This document shows, one piece after another, positions 17,937-26,105 of a stretch of 26,105 bases of DNA (its first letter is position 1; every line of letters starts with the position of its first letter). Position numbers and translations under genes: made by a program. The notes beneath the pieces are model-generated. The model saw nothing but the letters and a program-made list of their open reading frames with translations. It was not told where the DNA came from and did no database searches. The stretch comes from Saprospiraceae bacterium (lineage in GTDB: Bacteria > Bacteroidota > Bacteroidia > Chitinophagales > Saprospiraceae): NCBI GenBank assembly GCA_016717655.1, contig JADKFC010000032.1:1-26105 (forward strand), given 5' to 3'.

Positions 17937-19601
17937 TTAAAAACTTTGTGATAATTTAAGCGTACTCCTCCATTCAGTGTAGGACCTGTTGACGATACTT
18001 TCATTGATTCGGTAGAGGGTGGTCAGGGTAATAGACCTTTTGGGAGAAAAGCGATAATTGCCGTTGAGTGAAAGGTTGGAGGAAGTGCCGTCATTTAGCC
18101 CATTGTATTGATTAAAAAGAGCCGTCCGCCCAATTGAGCATTAATTTTATCCAACAGTTTTTGGACACCCTCAAGCCGAGTCCATAACGTGTTTGATCCA
18201 CGGTTCTGTACTGGTACTGGTTGTAGCTTATGATGGATAAATACTGAGATCTTTTTGGGTAAAGTGAGCCAAGACTCAATCCTTCAGTAAAGACACTTAT
18301 ATCTCCTAAACTTTCATTCTGACTTTCATCTTTACCGTATTGTAATTGAGGTAAAGGAAAAATTCATCCTCTTGATTAGTCCAGGTACGGTATAATCAGC
18401 ATTGAAGCCATATTGGGAGAAGAAACTGTGACAAATCTTAAAGTGTCATTAAGCTGGAGGATTTAATTCATGGACTCTGTCTGGCAGTTGGTGTACCTTA
18501 GTCCGAGGTTTAATTTTCAGATGGCACTAGATTGATTCCTGCATTGCCAATAACCCTATTTGCCGTTTGACTTCTGAGTTGGGTCAGGTTGTTGTGTTCC
18601 ATTCCCAATTGTCCATCAAATCTTAGTTTTCTTTTGAAGAGATTTATTACGGTAGTAAAGGTGATTTGTTCGATGTCGTTTTGGAAAAATTGGCGCCAGA
18701 TTGGAGTAAAAGGGGTCTACTCTTCGGTACTTAAATCCTATTTTATTTCCTCTTATTCTCAGATTGATCCCCCCATCACCGGCAAGAGAAAAACGGCTGG
18801 TTGAATTGGCCTGAAATAAATCTTTGGCAAAGGCGGGTACCTCATTGCCATACTTAATGGTGAAGGTATCCAATGCATCGGCTGTATATGCAGAGAGACC
18901 CGTATTGACGAACAATTCTATTCTCTTAAACAATTCCAATCCGGCATTTAAGCCCAGGGTAAGGTTCTCTTTGGGTGTCAACACCTGATAACCATAAAGC
19001 TGATTGACATCTCCACTGGGTGCAGGGCCATTGACATCATCAAAGGTCCTCACAGCCATCAGTTCAAGCTTACTTTTTGATTTTCGATAGCCAAACTTTG
19101 CTCCTTCCAATGTTTCTTTCTAGCCTGGAATCAGATTGGCACCATAAACCAGTGTATCTTTTATGGCAAGAGGATTTTGTGTTTTCCTTTTAAAGCTGAA
19201 AAATACCATTTTCCCGGGTTAGTTCCAGCCCTACTCCAAAAAAAAAGGATCGACCTGATAGGGTATAGGCAGAATAGTTGATATTGCTCCACTTTAAATG
19301 CAGTTTGACCCACTTGTAACTAGGACTTAATCCGAGTCTGTTGAAAGTATAATCATAACTGAATTGCGCATCTCTGTAACTTCCTGTGATCGGAAGATTA
19401 AACCCTTTGTAAGCAAAATTAATTGTGCCCGCAACAGAATAGCTATAAGGACTTCTTCTACTGCTGATACCATTGACATCGTACACCTCGCCGCCAGCAT
19501 TGAGGTTGCCTTTTACCGTCACTCTATCTTGTGCCCCTGCCCTGTTGAGTTGGGCAAGGACAAAAAAAGAGGATTAAAACCCAACTCTTTGAGTCGAAAA
19601 T
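17937..19601 (-). CDS. Outer-membrane beta-barrel-like protein paired with the TANFOR gene, frameshifted
   Basis: About 550 codons. The start is unresolved: a signal-like SWVLILFF is joined to VLAQLNRAGAQDRVTVKGNL only by a shift in a 7-base homopolymer (19562-19568), and no ATG is seen. The body shows alternating amphipathic strands: GGEVYDVNGISSRRSPYSYS, FNLPITGSYRDAQFSYDYTF, LGLSPSYKWVKLHLKWSN, GVGLELTR, then after breaks GVQVLTPKENLTLGLN-type strands and FKRKLRFDGQLGMEHNNLTQ. It ends WRSTLKLSQSF before TAA. From memory these motifs match a Bacteroidota family of uncharacterised barrel proteins. It follows the collagen gene by about 26 bp and precedes TANFOR by 13 bp. It could be the outer-membrane anchor or pore for its neighbours (inference). 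Confidence 0.68.
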
Positions 19602-19627
19602 GGTAGTTTATTTGGCAATCAGGGTTA

Positions 19628-22120
19628 TCATTGGGCAACAATGAAGGCACATGGCCAGGCTGATCCGGAAGTTGCATGGATAATGGCACTTCCTCCTGAA
19701 TAGGATACCTCATACGTTTTGGCAGTTGTTCTGGAGGTGACCACAATGGCATTGTTGGATGCTGTTAGGGGATTACCAGGTACTGTTACTATTACATTGT
19801 CGCTTTGGGTGGTAATGGTAAGACCATTGCTATAAGCCACAGCACCGTTTGAATTGACAGCGCCGGCTAAAACGCCTCCTCCACCCCCACCGGTAGATGG
19901 GGTTACGGGCTTCCATTGTCCTCCTGTAGGTGAGTACCCTGACCTTCTTGTAGTACATTCGTTGAAATAGTGCGCCCTTTATTTTATTTACCGATACATT
20001 TCCAAAGGTGCCGGAAATGTCTCCATCAAAAATGGTGGAATTGGTGAGGTTCATCACCCGCATTGGTATCTCCGGTATTGGTGATGGCATTAGCTATATT
20101 AATCTCCCGTGTCCGGCCGTATCCTTACTAGATCCAGCAGGTGTCACATACGACCATGAAGTGCCGTTGAAACCATTACCCGTCCATTGGTAGGTGTACC
20201 TGCCGGCAGGTTTAAGTTTTTAATTTTATTGACTGTGATGTTGCCAAAGGTACCTGATACATCGCCATCAAACTGGATCATTGTTATTGACATCGTCATT
20301 GGGATTGGTACTTCCGCTATTGGTGATAGTTCCCGGATGCAATAGTAATAATTTTGTTCCTGCTGTGTTGGTGCCTGCCGGTCCCAGGGGACCCTGGGCG
20401 CTTTTACGGGCCTGTGGCACCTGTTGGCCCTGCTGGTCCATTGGGACCAATGTCTTCTTTGTCACCTTTATCGCCTTTTGCACCCTGAGTTCCTGGTGAT
20501 TCCGTTGTTGCTCCTGCCGGTCCCCAGCACCTGCAACACCTGTAGCTCCAGTTGGTCCTGCTGGTCCTCCTGAGGTCCCGCTGGTCCTGTTTGTCCCGCC
20601 GATCCGGTTGCGCCAGCTGCTCCCATGGCCCCAGTAGGCCCTGCTGGATCTTGTACATTCTGCCGGGCCGGTTTCACCTTTATCCCCTTTGGCCCGGTTG
20701 CACCTGCTGCACCTGTTGCCCCAGGTCTTCAAGGCCCTGCCGGTCCTGTTGCTCCTGCCGGACCTACTGCCCTGTCAATCCCATACTGCTCAGTAGCGCC
20801 TTGAGGTCCTGCGGGTCCTCGAGGCCCCCTGCGGGTCCTGTTGCTTCTACTGCGCCAGTAGCACCGGTATCGCCTTTGTCACCTTTGGCACCCGTAGCTC
20901 CGTAGCACCCTGAGGTCCTGCCGGCCTGGGCGGACCAGCTGACCCCGCAACCTCTTGCAGCCCTTGAGCTCCCCTGTAGGCCTGGGACCAATGGCACCTG
21001 CAGATCCAGTAGGTCCTTTAGGTCCTGGTGCAGGTCCCTTGAGCGCCCGTTGCTCCCATTGCGCCGGTTGCCCCCTGTGGTCCTGTTGCTCCTGTAGGCT
21101 CCTGCCTGACCCTGTAGTGACCTTGCGGACCGGTGGGGCCCTGGATTTTCCTACTGCCGTCTCAGACACTGCCATTCCACAAGTAGCCCACGCCGTTGCT
21201 CAATGAAATGTACATATCGTCAACATTGCCATTGTAATTGGCAGGTAGTGCATTGGGATTGGGGTACAGTACCCACAATGCTAACCCCTTGTGCCAGCTG
21301 GTCCCTGAGAGCCCAATGGGCCCTTGAGGTCCTTGTTGCACCTTGAGGTCCTTTAGACCCGGTATCTCCTTTAGGCCCAGTAGCGCCTGCTACCCTTTGT
21401 GCTCCTGAGCGCCTTTGTTGGCTTTGGTCTTTTTATCTCCTTTTTCACCTTTATCACCTTTGGCCCCTGTGGACCCTGGATTTTACCAAGGTTTACCCAT
21501 TTGCTGCCAGTCCCAAAACATAGCCACCACCGTCGGAAATCACCACGATGAGATCACCTACATTTCCTTGGTACTTGGGAGGAAGGTCACCAGGTGTAGC
21601 CACTGGGAACTTACAACGGTAAACACTATTTCCTCTTTGTTGACCTTTTTAGATTAACCCATGGTCCCATAGCTACCATCAGGGTTTTTCAAATCTGATG
21701 GCGGTGCCATCCCATTCGTGTTTCGGTGCAGGACCGGGCAAAGAACTGCCCGATTTTTCGGCATACAGTGCATAGGGTACCGTAGCCATGTTGATAGAGC
21801 CCAGGTCTATGCTTCCCTTATTGCTGGAAACAGAGATGGAGTAGCTCGAACCACCTTCGACCAATCGATGGCTTTTCAGAGCAGGTCCCCTAATTGAAGG
21901 TTGACTACCCCAAATTCATTTGGTGGTTGCAGTTTGGGTATCAAGCAAAATTGCCCCCATTGGTAGTGATGTCGATACTCACGCTTACAGATTCATTGGC
22001 CATAGGTTTGCCATTTTCATCCTTAACGAAGCCTGGTAATTGGATGATTTTGGGTGTTTGAGCCATCAAACATTATTGGCAGATTCCAAACACCAGAAAT
22101 AAGAAAATGTATTTTCTCAT
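19628..22120 (-). CDS. Collagen-like fibre protein, heavily frameshifted
   Basis: About 830 codons. The start MRKYIFLFLVFGI at 22120 is a signal peptide; the TAA after CQ is probably an error, since MAQTPKIIQLPGFVKDENGK follows. The N-terminal domain has NGKPMANESVSVSIDI, TTNEFGVVNLQLG, SSYSISVSS and ATVPYALYAEKS, a head found on Bacteroidota collagen-like proteins. Then come module A, a Gly-X-Y stretch, module B, a longer Gly-X-Y stretch (about 21140-20345: GPAGPTGAMGAAGATGSAG, GAKGDKGDTGATGA), two FDGDVSGTFGN repeats, and a C-terminal end VAYSNGLTITTQSDN to AWPCAFIVAQ, stop 19628. Trimer formation is expected from Gly-X-Y repeats. The start is 11 bp after the small T9SS gene stop. Breaks are densest here (about one per 40-80 bp). 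Confidence 0.78.
19900..20335 (-). repeat. Two C-terminal FDGDVSGTFGN repeats of the collagen-like protein
   Basis: Copy 1 (20335-20142) reads GTITNSGSTNPNDD, QFDGDVSGTFGNITVNKIKN, then NGTSWSYVTP. Copy 2 (20100-19900) reads ITNTGDTNAGD, IFDGDISGTFGNVSVNKIKG, then YTGGQWKPVTP. Each has a strand set followed by a W-x-x-VTP end. The unit resembles the repeated stalk units of Bacteroidota fibre-like proteins. Confidence 0.65.
20345..21140 (-). repeat. Main Gly-X-Y collagen-like region
   Basis: Across all three minus-strand frames the sequence reads as continuous Gly-X-Y triplets, for example GATGPQGATGAMGATGAQG, GPKGPTGSAGAIGP, GDKGDTGATGA and GPNGPAGPTGATGP. No single frame carries more than about 20 triplets before shifting. 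The region is visibly richer in G and C than its surroundings. Lys-Gly-Asp triplets (KGDKGD), common in bacterial collagens, are frequent. Confidence 0.8.
21135..21252 (-). repeat. Module B of the collagen-like protein
   Basis: It reads LPANYNGNVDDMYISLSNGV, GYLWNGSV, a TGA where Trp is expected, then DGSRKIQGPTGPQG. It shares LP-x-x-Y-x-GNV-x-D, S-x-G-x-GY and KIQGP-x-GP with module A. The TGA is probably a misread TGG. Confidence 0.6.
21475..21592 (-). repeat. Module A of the collagen-like protein
   Basis: It reads LPPKYQGNVGDLIVVISDGG, GYVLG, then after a shift GSKWVNLGKIQGPQGPK, running directly into Gly-X-Y triplets. It is a short beta unit of about 38 residues, paralogous to module B. 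Confidence 0.6.
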
Positions 22121-22131
22121 GGTTTAAAAAT

Positions 22132-22655
22132 TTATTCGGTAAAAATGATCCATCCTGCAGCTCGGGTTTGGTTATTGAAGTCAATATATTGCAGGTGATG
22201 TGTATTTTCCCGACATCAAATCTCTCAGGTCAAGAATTTGTGCATTATCATTGGAGTTGATCTGGAACTTATGAATCAGAGCTCCTTTTTCATCGAGGAG
22301 TAAAAATCGAGAAATGAGCCCCTTTTTCTCCCATTGGATTTGAATAAAGTCATGGCTGGGATTGGGATAATAGCTTAGATGTAAGGCCTGGATTTCTGTA
22401 TCGAAGACTGCTGTTATGGTGGCTTACGTTTCACCCTGAAAGCCCTGACAGTAGAAATAGTTGGCATTTTTACCCCCAAAATGAAGGCTGTTTCGCCGGC
22501 GGTGCCGCTGGCCGAGATGTTTCCGGTTTTTGCTTGGGCGATCCTGATGACAGCGCACACGCTGAGCTACCTTAATTTGTCCAAAAAGTGTATGGATACA
22601 AGCCAAAGCAATGATTAAGGTGCTACTAAACCCTTTATGGTTTCTTTTTTGACAA
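22132..22655 (-). CDS. Small secreted protein with T9SS sorting domain, frameshifted
   Basis: About 170 codons. A signal-like stretch HKGFSSTLIIALACIHTLFG precedes GQIKVAQRV. After two shifts comes ISASGTAGETAFILG, then the sorting domain: LSYYPNPSHDFIQIQWEKKG, then LLLDEKGALIHKFQINSND and LRDLMSGKY, ending FNNQTRAAGWIIFTE and TAA at 22132. The non-sorting part is only about 70 residues. No ATG is found; a TTG near 22655 is one possibility. It lies 11 bp before the collagen-like gene, so the two are likely co-expressed. Function unknown. Confidence 0.6.
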
Positions 22656-22662
22656 AGATGAT

Positions 22663-22684
22663 CAGCCTCAAATGCGGAAGGCTG
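22663..22684. terminator. Short perfect hairpin, possible terminator
   Basis: CAGCCT (22663-22668) and AGGCTG (22679-22684) form a perfect 6-bp stem with a 10-base loop between two minus-strand genes. No T tract follows directly, so termination is uncertain. Confidence 0.25.
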
Positions 22685-22842
22685 TTATAAAACCGTTATG
22701 GGTAGAAAATACCGAAATCATAGAGTAGCCATACGGCCGGTCCTTCGCACCGTTTCGCTGGCATATGGACAGTAACGGAGCCCCCTATACCGTTAGACAG
22801 GTTTTGGGGTGGAAATGATAGCACCAAAAGTATTTGGTTAAG

Positions 22843-24442
22843 TCAATATAGTGAGGTGTTGAGATATGTATCCGGTGGTATAGGGGAATTTAAAGGAGTT
22901 ATTTTTAGTATCAAGATTTTTTGGCTACGCAGTCGATTTTCTTCGGTCCAGGAAGCAATATATAAGCCAGAAGGTAGAGAAGATATATCAAAAGTACCAC
23001 TAGTTGAAGATGTCAAGGTGCTAGACTTGCCCATGATATTGAGAATCTAATTTGATTGAGGATAGTTTTCCGGAAATGAAATTTGGTCAAAAGCCGGGTT
23101 TGGAAACAGGTGAAAGATTCCAAGGAAGACTGATTTTCGTTACTTGTACCAACGATTGTATTTTCAATATTTTACCTCAATCAAACAACTTTCATCGCTC
23201 GGAAACAGCCTAGTGGGAGAGACGGGTCCAAATGAGGTCTGAGCTAATTCTGGAGGGAATGTTATTCTCTTGGTTTAAAAGTTTGTAGCCTGCCGGCAAC
23301 CAAAAAGCTGCCGTCTTCCAATTCAATGATATCATTTATATCTGGATATTTTCCGTATTGATAAATATTGTCCATGACAAAATACCGTTCAAAAACCAGA
23401 GTACCTGAGGTATTTACTTTAAAGAACAAAAGCAGATTGCCTAAGGGACCGGTAGTTGCATCTGCATATTTGCCTCCACCTATGTAATTGCGATCTTTTG
23501 AGTAAATTAGTTTTTCAATTTCTCTCAATTGGCCCGGTTGGGCATTCCATGGGGTCATTTTATTTACATTGTTTTGGCTATCCAACACATGAAGTTCGGC
23601 GGACAGGGTGCCCAAATCTGTTATGATGGCAAAAAGTGTCTTATTGCCCGGTATTTCCATACCAACAGGGAGTTGCCTGATTGAAGCATATCCAGATGTA
23701 TGACTAATTAAAAGATGGAGATTCTCATCATAGGTAGCGATTACGGATTTTGAACCGTTAACATTATTATCGAAGTGGTAGTGGACTTTTAAATTATTGT
23801 TGCTATCCATATAAGCTTCATGCAATAATTGTGAGCCATAGGGTAGATAGATTTTTGTAAGCAAGTCTAATTGAAATTCATCATTTAGTTTTAATAGGCA
23901 GAGTTGATTTCTTTTTGTTACCATATTTCGTCCATTTACCCCAACATACCAGTAGTTTTTTGAATGAACAATAAAATGAGGAACCACGTACAAAAGGCTG
24001 TCTATTTCTGGAAAATCAAGGATTTTGCTGATTTTAAGGGTTGAAGGGTCGACTATCACTAATTTTAAGGTAATCGCTGGTATTGTTTTCTTTGAAATTA
24101 CCGGGCACAACTAATCTACCTTTATTGGCATCGACTGCCATCATTCCTTTTTCGGATACTGCTTTGATTTCTTCGGAAAATTTTAAGTCGCGACCATTGG
24201 GGTTTATTTCAATAATGCGTGGCAGCCAAAAGCGTGGGTATTGCAGCGGTAAAATTCGTTAATATAATATTTACCATTTAATTGGAGGAACTGCAACCCT
24301 GCATTAAGTGTATCGCCTCTTTCAATGATGTGGCTATGGTATTTTTGGGCAAAACATTAAGTTAGGTATTAGGTGCCGAAATAAGAGCAAAAACTCCTAT
24401 TAAGGCAACCCTTAAGTAAGGTTGATTAAATTTAGTTTTCAT
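22843..24442 (-). CDS. T9SS sorting-domain protein with propeller-like body, frameshifted
   Basis: About 530 codons. MKTKFNQPYLRVALIGVFAL at 24442 is a signal peptide, followed after a shift by IIERGDTLNAGLQFLQLNGK and PRIIEINPNGRDLKF. The longest clean piece (24110-23262) has regular strands of the form KLVIVDPSTLKISKILDFPE, LCLLKLNDEFQLDLLTKIYL, ELHVLDSQNNVNKMTPWNAQ and DIIELEDGSFLVAGRLQTFK, which suggests a beta-propeller. The tail is a T9SS type A domain split by two shifts: FPNPAFDQISF, ILNIMGKSSTLTSSTSGTFD, then ISSLPSGLYIASWTEENRLR and SQKILILK. One base fewer in an A run near 22892 would place a stop right after ILK, the usual end, so the real 3' end may be about 22890 rather than 22843. 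Substrate unknown. Confidence 0.72.
23262..24110 (-). CDS. Propeller-like body segment of the T9SS protein
   Basis: This is a clean stretch of 282 codons. It shows six or more sheet-like units with the theme of a strand, a polar turn, a strand and an aromatic residue (FIVHSKNYWYVGVNGRNMVT; SVIATYDENLHLLISHTSGY; ISKILDFPEIDSLLYVVPHF). It resembles delta-60-type or integrin-alpha-like seven-strand repeats, but I cannot choose between propeller families. The ATG at 24110 is internal; coding sense continues upstream in another frame. Confidence 0.65.
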   Translation of the reverse strand: MCPVISKKTIPAITLKLVIVDPSTLKISKILDFPEIDSLLYVVPHFIVHSKNYWYVGVNGRNMVTKRNQLCLLKLNDEFQLDLLTKIYLPYGSQLLHEAYMDSNNNLKVHYHFDNNVNGSKSVIATYDENLHLLISHTSGYASIRQLPVGMEIPGNKTLFAIITDLGTLSAELHVLDSQNNVNKMTPWNAQPGQLREIEKLIYSKDRNYIGGGKYADATTGPLGNLLLFFKVNTSGTLVFERYFVMDNIYQYGKYPDINDIIELEDGSFLVAGRLQTFKPRE

Positions 24443-24560
24443 CTTTCAGCTATAAATTTAACAACTTTATTCTTTGTACAGGAAGATTGGTTTTACAGAT
24501 GGTAACAATCAAGATGGATTCCGGCATACCGGGAGATATCAACTTGGGTACTCTGCTGAT

Positions 24561-26105
24561 TTAAGCTTTGAGAAAATAGACCTTATTCATCATATCTGTA
24601 ATTTCTGCGATATACAGATCGCCCTCATCAAAATCAGGTAAAGATATTGTGATATTCTTTCTACCAGTTGGATTCGGGAAAACTGTAACTTCATCGATTT
24701 TTTTATTTCTATATGCTGCATTCCAGTGAAAGTAATGTCGGAAACGGTCGATCAATATTGATGTCGATCCCCGTTAAATATTCATAAACACCTCTGGCAA
24801 ACCCTGCCGAACTGTTGTTTTGGTGGGCTAAAGTCAACAAGGTGGTGAATTGGCTGTTTTCATTTACATTGGGGAGGCCTCTTTGGTTTAAACATTCCTG
24901 AGAATGGGTGAGAGAATATGAAGTAGGATTGTTTTCTTGTAGGGTTGACAATAGTTGGTTGGCAAGTTCGTCCTCCTCCATATCTTTCAAAATACCGTAA
25001 CCCATTATTTTGTGGTCTTCTTCTTCTTGTTCCAATAGATAGGCAATCAGTTTGTTGGTACTATCCGGCATGGTTAAGTATTGTCTGGTAATGGAAGGTA
25101 CCAATAAGTAAAGACATCTGTAATATCTTGCAAGTAAATATTTTTTTAATGAAGAAGAGATGGAAGGATCGTTTTTAATTCGGTTGATTTCCAAATTTAA
25201 TTGTGTTTGCATGTTGAGTTTTTCTCTGATAGATTCCGGAATTATACATTTTCTGAATCGGGGGTCTAAATGCACAAATATGCCATTGCCACAGCTGCTT
25301 TCCGGATTTGCATTGCTTGACAATGCTAGTATGAAATTACCTGCTGAAATTGGGATACACAATAACTTAAGGTGTCCTCAGATTCAGAAATATAATACAT
25401 AAATATTTCAGAATTTTGTCCTGTTACAATGGAAGTAACCTGTTGGTCAAAACAATTGCCTGCAGAAATTTCAGGGTCACCTTGTTCGGGATAGATTGAA
25501 CTGTATTCAGATATACCATGTTATATCTGGATATGTTGTCAAAACAGTTTTGTAAATATTCCCCCATTGTTTTGACCATCGGCTGTGAGCCTGTAATTTG
25601 TATTGCTAACTCGATTTGAGTGAACGTATTGGTTGTATTTTTTACCGGTATCCTTAGAATAGACAGCAGAGTGGGCATTTAAAAATTCATTGTTGATGAT
25701 CAGGTATTGACTACTTCCAGTAGGGTTGATTGCAATTCACACACAAAATTGTTATTGGCTACTTCAAAGTGCATTCCACTGCCATGCGAATCCCATTCCA
25801 GGCCTGTACGGATATTGACAAAATCGTTGTTTATGATCGAGTTTTCTCCCAAAACAGGATATAAGGCAAGGTAACGTATGCCATAATCGCCGCCTTCCAT
25901 ACTGTTGTTTTCAAAGGTCATTGTGGATGAAATGGAATAAATGCCAGTGCCATAATCATTGATTTCAAATTGACTTTCGATTATGGATAGACCTTTATTC
26001 AATCGCAATTTTATGCCCGTATCGCATCCCAGAATTGTTAGGTTTTGAATGGTACTGTTTTCATTGTAAACGTTTAATAATGGTTTGGGTAAGCCATATT
26101 TTCCC
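24561..26105 (-). CDS. Parallel beta-helix protein with T9SS sorting tail, 5' end off-window
   Basis: About 515 codons are visible and the gene enters from beyond the right edge. The first part (26105-25700) has short repeated strands typical of right-handed parallel beta-helix proteins: YNENSTIQNLTILGCDTGIK, FEINDYGTGIYSISSTMTFE, NNSMEGGDYGIRYLAL, ENSIINNDFVNIRTGLEWD. A Cys-containing cap follows (ISAGNCFDQQVTSIVTGQN). The helical middle (25362-24709) contains NMQTQLNLEINRIKNDPSIS and DHKIMGYGILKDMEEDELAN. The T9SS tail is VTVFPNPTGRKNITISLPDF, then DLYIAEITDMMNKVYFLKA and TAA at 24561. Breaks lie near 25690, 25420, 25370 and 24730. Such proteins are often adhesins or polysaccharide-acting, but no catalytic residues can be named here. 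Confidence 0.78.
24709..25362 (-). CDS. Helical middle segment of the beta-helix T9SS protein
   Basis: This is a clean stretch of 217 codons linking the beta-helix to the sorting domain. It is rich in amphipathic helices (SIREKLNMQTQLNLEINRIK; LANQLLSTLQENNPTSYSLT; FTTLLTLAHQNNSSAGFARG), which is unusual between two beta domains. It ends VYEYLTGIDINIDRPFPT, a degraded join to FNWNAAYRNKKIDEVTVFPN. It recalls the helical spacer before sorting domains in other Saprospiraceae beta-helix proteins (from memory). Confidence 0.6.
   Translation of the reverse strand: MCIPISAGNFILALSSNANPESSCGNGIFVHLDPRFRKCIIPESIREKLNMQTQLNLEINRIKNDPSISSSLKKYLLARYYRCLYLLVPSITRQYLTMPDSTNKLIAYLLEQEEEDHKIMGYGILKDMEEDELANQLLSTLQENNPTSYSLTHSQECLNQRGLPNVNENSQFTTLLTLAHQNNSSAGFARGVYEYLTGIDINIDRPFPTLLSLECSI

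Noticed and set aside
20552..20905. Cys/Ser/Pro-rich plus-strand frame
   Set aside because: Direct antisense of the Gly-X-Y collagen region; composition is explained by the complement.
19628..22120. Phase variation of the collagen gene by repeat slippage as an established feature
   Set aside because: The same kind of breaks affects non-repeat genes throughout the window, so sequence error is the simpler explanation; kept only as a question in the findings.
22690..22842. Short minus-strand frame with VTVHMPAKRCEGPAVWLLYD
   Set aside because: It has no start, is closed within 80 codons and shows no link to either neighbour; not enough to call a gene.
24443..24560. Terminator at CCGG-CATA-CCGG near 24522-24533
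   Set aside because: The stem is only 4 bp and no T tract follows; CCGG is self-complementary and can pair by chance.

Overview
The window reads as accessory surface-protein DNA from a Bacteroidota bacterium, probably of the Saprospirales/Chitinophagales side. Five genes end in type IX secretion (T9SS) type A sorting domains. One lipoprotein ends in a Fibrobacter succinogenes major paralogous domain. A very large TANFOR-type protein, a DUF7619/DUF11-like domain and VPYALYA-type collagen-like fibre architecture are also present, and one promoter candidate fits the Bacteroidota TAnnTTTG -7 element. I see no tRNA, rRNA, CRISPR array or intact transposon.

Layout. A plus-strand gene fills 1-2977 (PQQ-like propeller, unassigned region, T9SS tail). 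It converges at about 3.0-3.18 kb on a long minus-strand series. Read in the direction of transcription from the right edge, that series holds: a beta-helix T9SS protein cut by the window end (26105-24561); a propeller-like T9SS protein (24442-22843); a small T9SS protein (about 22655-22132); a collagen-like fibre protein (22120-19628); an outer-membrane barrel-like protein (about 19601-17937); and the roughly 2,100-residue TANFOR protein (17923-11498). A 577-bp gap follows, holding a G-rich heptad repeat. After it come a fibronectin type III protein (10920-8902), a lipoprotein (8892-6788), a 253-bp gap with a promoter candidate and an inverted repeat, and an L-domain/SdrD-like/DUF7619-like/T9SS protein (6534-3181).

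Spacings of 9-13 bp (small T9SS to collagen, barrel to TANFOR, FN3 to lipoprotein) and about 26 bp (collagen to barrel) suggest at least two transcription units. My reading, which is inference, is that collagen fibre, barrel, TANFOR, FN3 and lipoprotein genes make parts of one cell-surface assembly exported through the outer membrane.

Caveat. Almost every gene is cut by single-base frameshifts, densest in the GC-rich collagen repeats, while one 806-codon stretch is intact. Because reading sense resumes after each break and the domain order stays correct, I treat most breaks as sequence errors. Gene extents below are therefore reconstructions across frames, and several starts are unresolved.
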